Origin: Blattamonas nauphoetae | Taxonomy: Eukaryota > Preaxostyla > Oxymonadida | DNA length: 64,000 nucleotides | Reading direction: 5' to 3' | Assembly (NCBI GenBank): GCA_033064195.1 | Contig: JARBJD010000009.1 | Location: 62,001 to 126,000 of the forward strand | Part shown: positions 11,200 through 22,100 of the stretch, piece after piece | Layout of the letters: each line of letters starts with the position of its first letter | Numbering within the stretch: position 1 is the first letter of the stretch | Program-made: the position numbers and the translations under genes | Notes under the pieces: model-generated | The model's input: the letters and a program-made list of their open reading frames with translations, nothing else | What the model was told of the DNA's origin: nothing | Databases searched by the model: none

Positions 11200-12534
11200 C
11201 TAGAACACATCCACGTATTCTTCTTCCGTTTCTGAATCGATCAAGATTGGGTTCTTCATCCGACGTCTGATGCCTGCCTGTGTGAGTGGTTGGACGAACT
11301 TTACGATGTCATCGATTGTTCTGTCTTTCTGGAAATACCGTTCAATAACCGGTACATTATCTTTTCGGCGTAGTTTTGTGGAGTGTTGCCTTTTCTCTTT
11401 TTTTATAACTGGAGGTGGTAGTTCTTGTTGAATTGGAGGATTTCGACCACGGCGTCGTGAATTTGTTCGTTCTCGCTCCTCTTCTTCGAATTGTTTCGTC
11501 ATCTCTTCCCAATCATCTTCAAATTGTTCTGTGTAATTATCTAGCTCAATTTCCACAGCTGCATGCGGTTTCCATCCTTCTTTCTTCTTATAAAGATATG
11601 CTGAAAATCCTTCACTTCCTGTTGTCGCGATTGAAACTCGTCCAACCAAGTCAACATCAACGAGCCCAAATTTGGCAAGATAGGGTGGCTTTTGAAAGCA
11701 AATCAGGAGTTGGAATGAAATATAATTGTTGAGAAGAGGGCAAAGCCTTTTGTATGTGTGCGATGCAAATACTTTGTCGAACATCAAGATGTGGGAAAAG
11801 TCTGTTCTGTGAGCATTGAGAAAGCGGACACCATCCTCACACACAAACCTTGTTTTGTCCACAATGTCACTTAGAGGTCTTGTATAAATTTCAGCTGATG
11901 AATTGTGAGGAGGTGAAGCAGCCAGAAAGGAAGGAGACTTGGAAGGATCTGTCTCTGTTTCAAGGGATTGAATCGTTTCCAAAAACTCTGGTCCAACTTT
12001 TCTTGCAGCATCATGTCTGTTTTGGAGAATTTCCACACCCCAACTTTCCTTAACATCCGTTGCAAGGATCATGTGGTAGACCAGTTTTCCCATCCCAGAA
12101 CCAACGTCAACAAAGGTTGATTCATTCGTTATTTGAAGTGGTTCAGCTAGTTTTTGAATTTCTTCGATGATATTTTGTACAGATGCCAATTGCATTTCAC
12201 CATATCCGATGGAATTGCGTCCAACATTTTGGTCTGAATTTCGGGGTCCGATGAGCGGTCGTTGATAAGTAGTTGATTGTTGTTCAGAGCTTGAAGAATT
12301 TTCATCATCACCGTTCGGTATATGTTCAATATCATTTGATATTTCGCTTGAGGTAGGCAATTTGAGCATCGGGCGTAGTTTCGATTTTACGATTGCCATA
12401 TCTGTGTGGACCCCAAGTCCTTCATTGGACATTGTTGTGTCAATGTGCCTATAGATTCCTTTAAGCAATTGGTGCTTGGTGTAAGTAGGTGGCATCGATC
12501 TTTCTCCTGCGCCCAAATATGTGGCAATTCTCAT
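11200..12534 (-). CDS. DOT1-like SAM-dependent methyltransferase
   Basis: This is probably a histone-lysine methyltransferase of the DOT1 class acting in the nucleus. In a 444-residue model starting MRIATYLGAGER, residues about 108-125 (SIGYGEMQLASVQNIIEEI) resemble the DOT1 D1 region. The SAM-binding loop is FVDVGSGMGKLVYHM at about 141-155, with the acidic end of the next strand in WGVEI at 165-169. A later segment (ILMFDKVFASHTYKRL) sits where DOT1 has its VNNF motif but is not identical to it. A basic tail (SRRRGRNPP, KKEKRQHSTKLRRKD) could bind nucleosomes. I place the start at 12534 because the open frame upstream of it looks non-coding and an unrelated remnant occupies the same strand in another frame. 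The methyltransferase fold is clear; DOT1 itself is likely rather than proven. Confidence 0.65.
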   Translation of the reverse strand: MRIATYLGAGERSMPPTYTKHQLLKGIYRHIDTTMSNEGLGVHTDMAIVKSKLRPMLKLPTSSEISNDIEHIPNGDDENSSSSEQQSTTYQRPLIGPRNSDQNVGRNSIGYGEMQLASVQNIIEEIQKLAEPLQITNESTFVDVGSGMGKLVYHMILATDVKESWGVEILQNRHDAARKVGPEFLETIQSLETETDPSKSPSFLAASPPHNSSAEIYTRPLSDIVDKTRFVCEDGVRFLNAHRTDFSHILMFDKVFASHTYKRLCPLLNNYISFQLLICFQKPPYLAKFGLVDVDLVGRVSIATTGSEGFSAYLYKKKEGWKPHAAVEIELDNYTEQFEDDWEEMTKQFEEEERERTNSRRRGRNPPIQQELPPPVIKKEKRQHSTKLRRKDNVPVIERYFQKDRTIDDIVKFVQPLTQAGIRRRMKNPILIDSETEEEYVDVF

Positions 12535-13500
12535 TAAAACGTATTCAAGTGTACAGCATGAGCAGATTGAAAATGTAGTATAAATGAGGAAATGTAATTT
12601 CTTGATAGGCTGGATTGGCGCCGAGCTTTTTGTGAAAGGTGATGTGTGCTCAGGCTGTTGAATGACACGAGTCCCCAGTGGACGACTGCATAGCTTATGG
12701 AGGAATTGTGTTGGCAAAGTCTCCTGCCCTCTTGAGGGTTCGATGACACGAGTGCTGCAGTGGAGAGAGTTGACGCCGTCTCGATCGGATCAGAACATGC
12801 GTGCACAGAGACTGATTTCAGTACTTGAGCTGGACGTTCGATAGACTGTCCTTTTTCAGCGTGCGTGTCCGTCAGGTGTTCGTAAGTGTTGGTTTGTTCC
12901 TTGGAGCGATCAGCGCAGAGGATGCGTTGAGCGCACAGTCTCATTCTTAGTTCAGGAAGAGGCTGTCCCACCACGCGAATGATCTCCAAAAGGAGCGGAA
13001 CACTTTCTGCGAGCTGATGACGAGGCCACTGCACCTGTCTGAAGAGATTGTTTGAAGAGAGCTTCGATTTGTTCGAGAGTGTCGAAGGACGGCAATGCCC
13101 TGTTGAATGCTTACATCATTTGGAGGGCTGCTTCGTGGCAGTATCTGCTGTTCAGCACGCGCAACATCGACAACAGGTGGCTATTGCGAGAAAACCGAAC
13201 CTTCTCAAAAATTGTGTCAACACATATCACACTTCCGGCATAGTTTGTCTTTCGTCTTGGTGATGACAACGATGTTCATCCTGGAAGAACCAGTAAGGCA
13301 TCTGTCGAGAGAAGGGGAACGTAATTCTCAGGTGAAGATCGGAATCACAACATCCATCAAAGAGAGTCGAGCTTTTGCACGGTGAAGGCTGATCAATACC
13401 ATTCAAGTTTGTCATTTGTGTGAAGGAGTATCTGAGAAAGAGATCTCTTAGTGGGTGTTTGACTGGAGAGAACGTTTGGAGCATGTTGTACACGTTTGTT
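12535..13500 (-). pseudogene. Unrecognised coding remnant in several frames
   Basis: Coding-like stretches lie on the minus strand in successive frames: one near 13140-13225 (VDTIFEKVRFSRNSHLL), one near 13035-13085 (LPSFDTLEQIEALFKQS) and one at 12700-13035 (ESVPLLLEIIRVVGQPLPEL, then RMRLCAQRILCADRS). A GTAAGC...CAACAG segment of 15 nt separates the first two and could be a tiny intron. No join gives a full protein. It is either a short multi-exon gene I cannot solve or a decayed host gene. The helical Leu-rich character recalls armadillo-like repeats, but no family is assigned. Confidence 0.35.
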
Positions 13501-14075
13501 GGTTTCTTGCTTTGGCATTCCCTTTTTATTCTGATCTGAAACGTTGTATCAAGATCACAAAGCTTGCCAAAGACATAAATATGTTCAGGAAACAGTTTTG
13601 TTTCACTGTACTCTATATCATTCAGTAAATTTTCATTGATTGAATCTGTTTGTTGATGGAGTCATTTATGTTGAAGTAAAGAGCATAATATCAGAGAAAA
13701 GGGGTAGAAAAACGTGTTCATTTTCTGAAAAAGAAGATTTCTCTTGAGTAGCACCGCATCTGTGAGTTGTCATGCGAGAAAAGTTTGATTTGGGTGGATC
13801 TGTGATCGAAACCGATTTGTGTCATAAAATGTTTAGAAAGATCTTAATTACGGTTTTCACATCAACAAAATCATGTTAGATCTTCTAGAATGCTTCCAAA
13901 TGGACAGAAGAAGAAATCTGCTCGTGTTTCAACCATCACTTAACTTGTATTGGTCCTGGGATTGAGAGAAAGACAATTCTCATTTTTTGTTGTGTTGTGG
14001 TTTTTTTTTGTTTTTTTGAAGCAAGGTAATGACAGTCGAAAGCCCGACAGGTGAAGACCAACAGAAACAGTTCGA
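13501..14075. other. Intergenic, no gene seen
   Basis: This AT-rich stretch lies downstream of the CAF1 gene. It contains poly-T runs near 14008-14020 and no supported open frame. Confidence 0.5.
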
Positions 14076-15256
14076 CTACATCGGCATCTGCGTGTTTTGG
14101 TAAGGCGGCTGGGACATGGGAGGATATCCATACTGGTTGTACGGGTGTTGAGTTGCCATCATCGGCATATATTGCTGGGAGGGGATATTGTGCTGAGGGA
14201 TGAACATTTGGGCTGGGGAGTAACCGTACGCGATGCCCTGCCTCGGGATCGAGTGGGCAGGGTTAAATGACGCGGTTGACGCTGCCGACGCAGGGGGAAC
14301 TTGAGGGGGCTGGAAATGTTGTTTTGGGTTGAATGGCTTCGATTGTGAGTATGCATAATTATCGAAGTCATCGTCAATCCCAGCAATCCGATTCAAGTAC
14401 ATCGAATCATCCAACTTGTTGTGGAACCTCTGGTCCACCACGCGGAAGAACGTTTCGGATGTGATGAGTGAATCCGAACCAGCTTGATGCTTGATTCCGT
14501 GCCTCACTATTTCGAAAGAGTCAGCCAAAGCATTCAAGCTTCCTTTTCTGTTGGTTAAAATCCGAATATCGTACACGCGTGGGAACCATTCTTTGAGCTG
14601 AGCATTGAATTCTGGAAGTTTGGACGGCAGGTTTCGTCCAGTGACCATTTTCAAAAGATACGCAAAGTCATATCCGGCTTGGAATGTGACCCAGGTCATG
14701 TTATCGTTCAGAACCAATCCAGATGTGGTCATGATCTCAGCAAAGTGGAACGAATCGATTCCCTTCACTTTATGGTTGTCGAAAAGAAATCCTGAGTTGG
14801 ACAGAAGTGTGAGTGACTCTTGATTGATGCGATCTGTTTCTTGGTCGAACTCAAAGTTGAACTGCCAACTGCATTTGCCTGGAGGGAGGACACCGTCTTT
14901 GGTCGAAAGGGTTATGCCAAGTTGAATCAGTTTCAATTGATCAACGTTGGCACGAACTTTATCGTACGTGGCATAGCCCGAAGAGTTGGTTGAAGAGGCT
15001 GTGTACACCTCTCCCGGAAATTCGGTGTCCTACAGTTGAAAACAAGGTGATTAATTGGAAAATTGGGGATCATAAAGAAAGAAGAATGACAGACCATGGC
15101 AATATATGGATATTTTTCAATGAGCTCGAGGATAGAGTCCATCTCGGCCTCCACATTATTGCTCCAGACATCAACAATGGCATGGTCCACGCCTTGAGCA
15201 TCTACCCATTGGTCAACAATATGTGGATCCTTGTCTGATGGCGGTGGTCCAGGCAT
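14076..15256 (-). CDS. CAF1/CNOT7-type deadenylase of the CCR4-NOT complex
   Basis: This is a DEDD-family poly(A) exonuclease that shortens mRNA tails in the cytoplasm as part of CCR4-NOT. Exon 1 is 15095-15256 and exon 2 is 14076-15029, joined by a 65-nt GTCTGT...CTGTAG intron into 371 residues. The four catalytic acids are visible: D55 and E57 in YIAMDTEFPG, D175 in WVTFQAGYDFAYLLK, and D240 in KHQAGSDSLITS. The region before them (IVDVWSNNVEAEMDSI) is the usual CAF1 N-terminus. After the nuclease domain a Pro/Gln/Tyr-rich tail of about 90 residues, not typical of the family, could be disordered. It is divergent from the WxxF-repeat gene, whose start lies 240 bp away, so the two may share a promoter region. 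Confidence 0.93.
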
Positions 15257-15496
15257 CTATGCCAAAAACTTGCTAGAGAACGAAAATTGTGTTTGGAGAA
15301 AATATCAACCCATAAAAACCTTCATCTCAACCTGTCGCGTTGTCGTGATGATATCAGAAAAAGCGATTATTCTATCATAACAAAACGAGTATAACCCGAA
15401 AGACTAGAAAACTTTATCAATGTCCCGACAAATTCGGACAATTCTTGTGATCAAGGAAGAATTTTCTTTTAAGATTCAGTTTTGTTGTTCAATCTC
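15257..15496. promoter_or_regulatory. Shared divergent promoter region
   Basis: These 240 bp separate the start codons of the CAF1 deadenylase (minus) and the WxxF-repeat protein (plus). The region is AT-rich and holds no open frame worth calling. A bidirectional promoter is inferred from geometry only; no specific element is identified. Confidence 0.35.
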
Positions 15497-18400
15497 ATGG
15501 AATCTGTACCAGATGAGAATGATTCGACTTCTATGCAATTTCAGACAACTTCACAACCATTATCCGACGAAAGCCCAAGAGTGTCCGAAAATCACTTTGA
15601 AGAGCAAAATGTGCAAAACGTTGCAGGATCAATGGAATTTACTTGGAATCAAGAACAACAATCTAATCCTATCGTTTCAAACGATCAATTCAACTTGAAC
15701 TCAGATTTCAAGAACACTCAATTTTCATCGACGGATTTCTCAGGATTCGATGCAGAAAATGCGGATTTCTCTGGGTTTGATCAAGCTATTGACGATTTTT
15801 CGGTCTTTGACACCTCTTTTCCTCCAGAGCAATCGCAATTTCATGCTCCCTCAGCAGATCACTTGCCAGATAGTCAAGCAGCAGAAATACACACGCCATC
15901 ACCAATCCAATATAATCCTCATTCAGTCTCTCAAGACACCAAATATTCGTTCCTGTTCTCGTCTCACCTTGATTTCGTGTCGTATCTTCGCGAACAATCG
16001 CAGTCGTTGACATATCAACATGAAACCATGCAATCTGTGATTAATCTCCCCTCTTTTTCACAAAATTCTTCGAGTTTTGTGTCAGTTGCCTCATTTTTCC
16101 TTTCGAACCAGTCTCAACAGCCGCTGAACATGGATGCATCGTTCAAGTTGCTGTTGGAAAATGTGTTGACCGAGCAAAAGGATTTGACGGCATCTCTTCA
16201 AAATAGACAACACTCAGCAGCGTCTTTCTCACACAATTCATCTCCCTCGTCAGGACCATTATTTCAACAAACAACAAATGTCCCAAAACAGACATCCATC
16301 TCAACAGCATTCCCTCTTCCGACCTCAGAGCCCAACAAAGGTGAAAGTTCATTTGAGTGGGGCAGTTTTGATGAACCCGCTCAATCCCAACATCAGAACC
16401 AATCTCAGGACTCCAAAGCGGAAGCGCACCAGTCGAGTGCCTTTGAGTGGAGTGGATTCGGAGCAGAAGAACAGAAGGAGGGCACCGATTTCGGATGGAG
16501 TGGATTCGACGATCAGCCAGGCTCAGCATTTGACGAATCAGATAAAACAGGTGTTGCGACTGAAGAGAAGAACGTCGATTTCGAATGGAATGGATTCGGT
16601 GAGAACGACAACACCAAAACAGATCCGAACGAGGCAAGAAAGGAGGAGAGGGGAGAGCAAACACTCAGCGGAATCGAGTGGGGCGGATTTGAGAGCGGTT
16701 CTGGAGGAGCCTCATCCACCCAACAAGCACACGAGGCGAAGGAAGAGGGGCATGTTCAGGAAGACAAGGAGACGACAATCGAGTGGGCAGGATTCGATGC
16801 TCCGACGATTGAACCTCATTCTGAAGAAAAGAAGGGGGGAGATGGGACCAAGGAGATCGAAGCAATTGCGCTGGATTGGGAAGGGTTTGGAGACAGCAAA
16901 GCCGCACACACCGCTCAACTCGATCCGTCGAGACCAGAAACTGATACCCAATCTGAACAGAAAGATGGGCTCGTCCAGGGAAGGGTTGAAGGTTCTTTGA
17001 TTCAGGATAAAGATGAAGGAGCCAAGCAAGACATGTTTGGATGGGCTGGTTTCGATGAATCTGCCCACACCCAGAAAAAGCCCGAAGCACCAACAGATGC
17101 AAAGTCAGACAATCCCATCTCGTGGGATTTGTTCGGTCTCAGCGGGGGTGAATCTATCTCCACCACAACTCAACTTGAAACAAAGGAAGACGCACAGAAC
17201 GAGACTGAGAAAGTGAAGAGTGATGCCCTGTTGGAACCAGAGAACGATGTTCTTGCATCGCTTCGTGCACTCAGTGCCTCTCCTTCTCAATCACCTACTC
17301 AACAGTCAATGACAGAGCCCAGTCAGATTGTCATCGCGTGGAGCGGGACCAGCGAAGCTCAGAAATCGGATGGCAAAGAAGACACGAACACGCTTGTCGA
17401 ATGGGGCGGGTTTGAACCTGCCTCATCCTCCTCACAAACCAAAAATCCAACAACTGCTGACATTCTTTCTCAGACTAGCGAAGATCAGAAACCGCCGAAT
17501 CAGCAGCAACAGGACATCCACCTCCAATCTCCATCCTCAACAAAGGACACACCAGAAGAACCAGAAAGCAACCCCATTCTCGACGCTCTGCGAGCACTCA
17601 CAGGATCTCCACCAATGTCTTCTCCAGCCAACTCACCGCCAACAAGCACGCCATTCGAATGGGACTCATTCGGACTTCCCAGTCAGCCTTCAGTTTCACC
17701 CACAATCCCTCCCCAACCACAGCACTTCGATCAACCACTCGTGGAAAAGGAACCAGCTCAACCACAACAAACCCCGATCGAGTGGAGTGGGTTTGATGAC
17801 GACACTCCGAGCTGGGTACCGACTGAAGATTTAACCAAAACAACGCAATCAGTTTCAACTGACTTTGGATGGAGCAGCACAGGCAACGTGGAGACACCCA
17901 ATTTTGTCTTTGGAGATGCCGAGACAGACAAAAGCAAAGGGAAGATGTCAGAAGAACAGAAAGAGCCAGCTGCAAACGAGATCCTGGACTTCTTGATGCA
18001 GTCGATGAAGAAGGAGGACACACCAAGTCAGCTCGCACCTCCTCCCGCCACACACAACCCTCTCGATTTGTTTGGATTGGGTTCAGCTCCGACACCCCCA
18101 CACGAAAGCCCTCTCACAGTCACGTCATCTCCGGAGTTGTTGTTCGGCATTGTGCCTGATTCTGTGGCCAAGGAATCAGAACAAAGAGATGACAAGCGAG
18201 GGGAAGTGAAAAAGGAAGTGGACACGAATGAATGGACTTCTTTCGAACAAAGTCTGACGAATTTCGAGGTTGGGGAGGATGATCAAGGGAAGAAGGAGGA
18301 AGAAAAGAAAGAAGATAAAAGGAAAGAAGAAGAGAGAAAGAGAGAGGAGGAACGTCTGGAAAGGGAGAGAGCTCAGAAAACCCAAAAATTAGAACTCGAT

Positions 18401-19012
18401 TTTGGAATTGACATCATCCAAATGTTGAAAGACAAGGAGAGAGAGGAAAAGGAGCAGAAGCGACAGAAGGAAGAAGAAGAAAAGAGAAAACAACAAGAAA
18501 CAGAAGAGCGACTTCGACAAGAAAACGAACAGAAACAAAAACAAGCGGAACTCGACCGACAGAAACAGTTGGAAGAGGAAGAACGACAGAAACAAGAACA
18601 AGCCCGCCAAAAACAAGAAGCAGAACGAATCAGACTCGAAGCGGAAGCAACAAAGAAGAAGGGTGCTCAGATCTCAGTCTCCACCGCCTCGACCATCCCT
18701 CCTCCCGCCTTCCCTGCCGTTGTGCCACCGTTCTCTTATCAAAACGCCTATTCGTATCCTCAGCAGCCGCAGCATGCTCTGCCTCAGCAGGGCTTGTGGG
18801 GACAGATGCCAGCACCGGTTTGGGGAGGGCAACAGACGGGTCAGATGTACCAGCCAAATACACAGCTTCAGAATCAGTTTGGACACCAACAAGCACAAGC
18901 AGGCCAGGGATTTCCACCTCCTGTTGGAGTTCCTTATCAGATCCAGGGGCAACAGACGTCGGCTCAGCAGGGACAAGGGGGTTCTGTATTTGAATGGTCT
19001 GATTTTCAATAA
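15497..19012 (+). CDS. WxxF-repeat protein, probable clathrin-adaptor ligand
   Basis: This single-exon gene encodes 1,171 residues starting MESVPDENDS. From about residue 285 to the last residues it repeats an acid-tryptophan motif roughly every 30-70 residues: EWGSF, EWSGF, GWSGF, EWNGF, EWGGF, EWAGF, DWEGF, GWAGF, SWDLF, EWGGF, EWDSF, EWSGF, EWTSF and a final EWSDFQ at the C-terminus. Earlier tryptophan-free versions (DFSGFD) occur near residues 80-100. WxxF motifs next to acidic residues are known ligands of adaptin ear domains, as in aftiphilin and NECAP partners. The linkers are Ser/Thr/Gln-rich and look disordered. A highly charged helix (EEKKEDKRKEEERKREEER onward, about 930-1055) is probably a coiled coil, and the end is Pro/Gln/Tyr-rich. 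A role in vesicle coat assembly is inferred from the motifs. Confidence 0.7.
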   Translation: MESVPDENDSTSMQFQTTSQPLSDESPRVSENHFEEQNVQNVAGSMEFTWNQEQQSNPIVSNDQFNLNSDFKNTQFSSTDFSGFDAENADFSGFDQAIDDFSVFDTSFPPEQSQFHAPSADHLPDSQAAEIHTPSPIQYNPHSVSQDTKYSFLFSSHLDFVSYLREQSQSLTYQHETMQSVINLPSFSQNSSSFVSVASFFLSNQSQQPLNMDASFKLLLENVLTEQKDLTASLQNRQHSAASFSHNSSPSSGPLFQQTTNVPKQTSISTAFPLPTSEPNKGESSFEWGSFDEPAQSQHQNQSQDSKAEAHQSSAFEWSGFGAEEQKEGTDFGWSGFDDQPGSAFDESDKTGVATEEKNVDFEWNGFGENDNTKTDPNEARKEERGEQTLSGIEWGGFESGSGGASSTQQAHEAKEEGHVQEDKETTIEWAGFDAPTIEPHSEEKKGGDGTKEIEAIALDWEGFGDSKAAHTAQLDPSRPETDTQSEQKDGLVQGRVEGSLIQDKDEGAKQDMFGWAGFDESAHTQKKPEAPTDAKSDNPISWDLFGLSGGESISTTTQLETKEDAQNETEKVKSDALLEPENDVLASLRALSASPSQSPTQQSMTEPSQIVIAWSGTSEAQKSDGKEDTNTLVEWGGFEPASSSSQTKNPTTADILSQTSEDQKPPNQQQQDIHLQSPSSTKDTPEEPESNPILDALRALTGSPPMSSPANSPPTSTPFEWDSFGLPSQPSVSPTIPPQPQHFDQPLVEKEPAQPQQTPIEWSGFDDDTPSWVPTEDLTKTTQSVSTDFGWSSTGNVETPNFVFGDAETDKSKGKMSEEQKEPAANEILDFLMQSMKKEDTPSQLAPPPATHNPLDLFGLGSAPTPPHESPLTVTSSPELLFGIVPDSVAKESEQRDDKRGEVKKEVDTNEWTSFEQSLTNFEVGEDDQGKKEEEKKEDKRKEEERKREEERLERERAQKTQKLELDFGIDIIQMLKDKEREEKEQKRQKEEEEKRKQQETEERLRQENEQKQKQAELDRQKQLEEEERQKQEQARQKQEAERIRLEAEATKKKGAQISVSTASTIPPPAFPAVVPPFSYQNAYSYPQQPQHALPQQGLWGQMPAPVWGGQQTGQMYQPNTQLQNQFGHQQAQAGQGFPPPVGVPYQIQGQQTSAQQGQGGSVFEWSDFQ

Positions 19013-19164
19013 ATGGAGTATCTTCTTGTTTCAAATTTTTGAAAATGACTTCCACCCGAGAAATTTAGGTGATTGTCTGAGAAAAACCAGAATTAATCCA
19101 ACCCAGACTTGACTTCCATCTCGAGAACAAAAATTCATGGGCTGGATCAGAATTTGAGCTCCAA

Positions 19165-22100
19165 ATGACCCTACTCTGGGCTCTCTGTATTTCTTACTGC
19201 AGTACCCAAAATGTTGAACCTCATTGGTTTGACAATATCTCCCTCCAAGTCACGGACAGCCGAAACGAAAACAATGAGCTCTCCGTCTTCTTGTCACACG
19301 ATCACACACTGATGAAGACGTGTCAGACCTTGGATTCCATGGACTTGAATATATTCGGAACAAAACAGACAAACACGCTTTCACTCTTCCGAGAATCGGA
19401 GAACAAGTTTCTCTTCTTCATCAAGAACTCAACACTTTCCCTTGGGACTCTCACATTCGAGGAAGGAAAACACGGACTTTGTGAAGGAAGTGCAGATAGT
19501 TACTGCTCACTGACAAAATGCATTGTCGCGTTCAATGGAAGAACAAGTCTTTTCGAGTCCGATGGGATTGTTTCGGTCATGTGGTCACAAATTGAACCCA
19601 GTTTTGATGTTTCCACGAGCACCCTTGCCAGTAGTGGGCCAGGAAAGATGGCACTTCTTCTGATTGGGAACTCTTTCACAAATTGGAGATCACACGAAAC
19701 AAGTCTGTCCGGCACTGACTTTGCCCGTCTCGATCTCTCATTGTGCCATTTTGTGAATGTGTCACACATGAGCAGCCCGAGACACCAGCCACTTCACCAA
19801 GCACTCCAAAAGACACTCATTTCTGGGAACACGTTGTCACAAGTGGAAAACGACCTTTATGGAGCCCTGTTCCGAGACATGAACAACATGAATGAAATCC
19901 ACGCAATCAACACGACGTTCACAGCCAGCTATCATTCAGAGCTCACTTCATACGCGACTCAATATCCCTCCACAGTTGACACATCCACAGCTGGCAACTC
20001 CTTCCAGAACTGCCTCTTCAAAGGTTGCCGAACAGGTGCTTCTGGCGGCGGCTTGTTCCACAACAGCGCTGCACCTCTGTCCGTCACCTCTTGCGGCTTC
20101 GAATCCTGTCGTTCAGAAGCAACGGAAACAGTCACAGGCACTCACGGTGGTGGTATGTGCGTGCTGTCCACAGCCACCGCAGCTGTCACAGTCGACATCA
20201 AGAAGTCAACGTTCAAGTCGTGCTTTGCATCACACAGAGGAGCCGGATTCGATCTTCGCTCTGGCAATGCCGTCCGAGTCCTGAAAATCACGTTGGAAGA
20301 CCTCGCTCTCGAGTCGAACAGTGGAGGTAACTGTGTATGTTTCGCCGCAGTACATCTCACAGATCCCACACTGTCAAACATCACGTGTCAAGATTCGAAC
20401 GCAACAAACCTCGAAGCTGGAGGTCGCCTCGAACATGTGAATGGTGAAACGAAGATGACGAACATTCTCTTTCTTAACCTCATCGCATACGGAAATTCAG
20501 CATTGGCAATGGATCAATTGAGTGGAACAGTACGCTTCGAACATCTCAAAATTGCGAACTGTCGCACAGATGTCAATGCCCCGTTTGGCATCGGAGCAAA
20601 TCTCGTTAACATGCCACAGGGATCGATCACATTCACAGATTGCTTCTTCGAGCACAATGTGGAAACAACCGGGCAGATCACGGGAGCAAGCGACATTACT
20701 CTTCATGGTGGATCCGTCACGTATCCGTACCGCGAGATGTTTGTCAATTTGTAGGACAGCCTCTGGACAACCCTCACTCTCCGTCAAGAATGTCCAAAAC
20801 TCAGAGTGGATTGTGACAAATAACGTGATCGATGTGAACAACCAGACTGGGCAGGACGCGCTTTTCTGCTGGATTCCTGGATCGCAGTGCCGGACGATGA
20901 CAGACGTGATTGGGAACAGACTGGGGCCGTGGTATGTTGGGAAGATAGCGATAGCAGAGGGGGAATACCACGAGACGAAGCTGATGATGAAGAATCAATC
21001 GCTGGTGGTGGAAGGAAGGGGAAGCGCACAAACCACGATGCTCGATGCCGGGTCGGACACCACACTCTTCACCATCACAACAGGAAAGCTGAGCGCCTCC
21101 TCACTCCGATTTGTTCCGTTTGCTTCATCTCACCTGATCACTCTGAGCGACGAAGGGACAGTTTCGGTGAGCGACAGCTCTGTTCAGACAGTAGAGCCGA
21201 GCGTGAAGCTGTCGAAAGCAGTGTTCTCCGTTGCAGCAGGAACACTGTTGCTGACTCGTGTTGAGTGCTCGTCGCTCTCGTTCACAGACACGGCAGTCCT
21301 CATCCTCTTCTCCTCGCTTGCTCGCTCTCTGACTCTGAAGAACAGCTCGTTCGAGTCGATCTCGTCGAGTGGAGGCGGATCGTGCATTTCGACAACCATC
21401 TCCGAAGGCCAGTCGGTCCAGATTGGGGAGCAGGGAGGCTCAGACTCGTTCTCGTCGTGCTCATCAGATGGGGATGGAGGAGCACTGAACGCGAAACTGA
21501 GCTTGTCAGGCTCACTCACGATTGTCTCCACACATTTCTCAGACTGTTCGTCAAGCGGAAGAGGAGGAGCGCTGTTTGTTGAGCTGGACAGGACAAATTC
21601 TGAGACGGAATGGTCGTTCGATCTGAGTGGAACATCGTTCGGATCAGACAGCGAAAAGAACACAGCGACGAAAGGACAGAACATCTTCATTTTGGGCGCA
21701 TTCTTCGAAACAACAGTCGATCCATCTGTCCTTCCCGCAGTCACAGCAGCCACAGACGAAGCAGAGATGTGGGGTGAGGATGGGAACAGCACAGTGGACT
21801 CAACACTGCTCGTGTATCTGGTTCCTTTTGAGAACAAGGCTGTAGTTGGTGGGACGAATGCATTTGATATTCCTCACTGTGGTCATTTCGGAGTTGGGTG
21901 TGTCTCGATCCAGAAGGCGTTCAATCAGGTGAAGACCTCGGCATCGCCGTCTCTCACTCTCTCCTTCGAATCAGAAGCATCTCTCTCCGAATCATTCTCC
22001 TTCGAAACAACCCAAACTGTCACCTTTGAATCTGCCACGCAATCCAAACCGACAATCGAAGTGAAGGCGTCTGGAAGGCTGTCAGTCTCGTCAGGCACAC

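Noticed and set aside
12535-12717. N-terminal extension of the DOT1-like protein
   Set aside because: The extra 61 residues are Cys/Phe-rich and overlap another coding-like frame; the ATG at 12534 gives a more sensible N-terminus.
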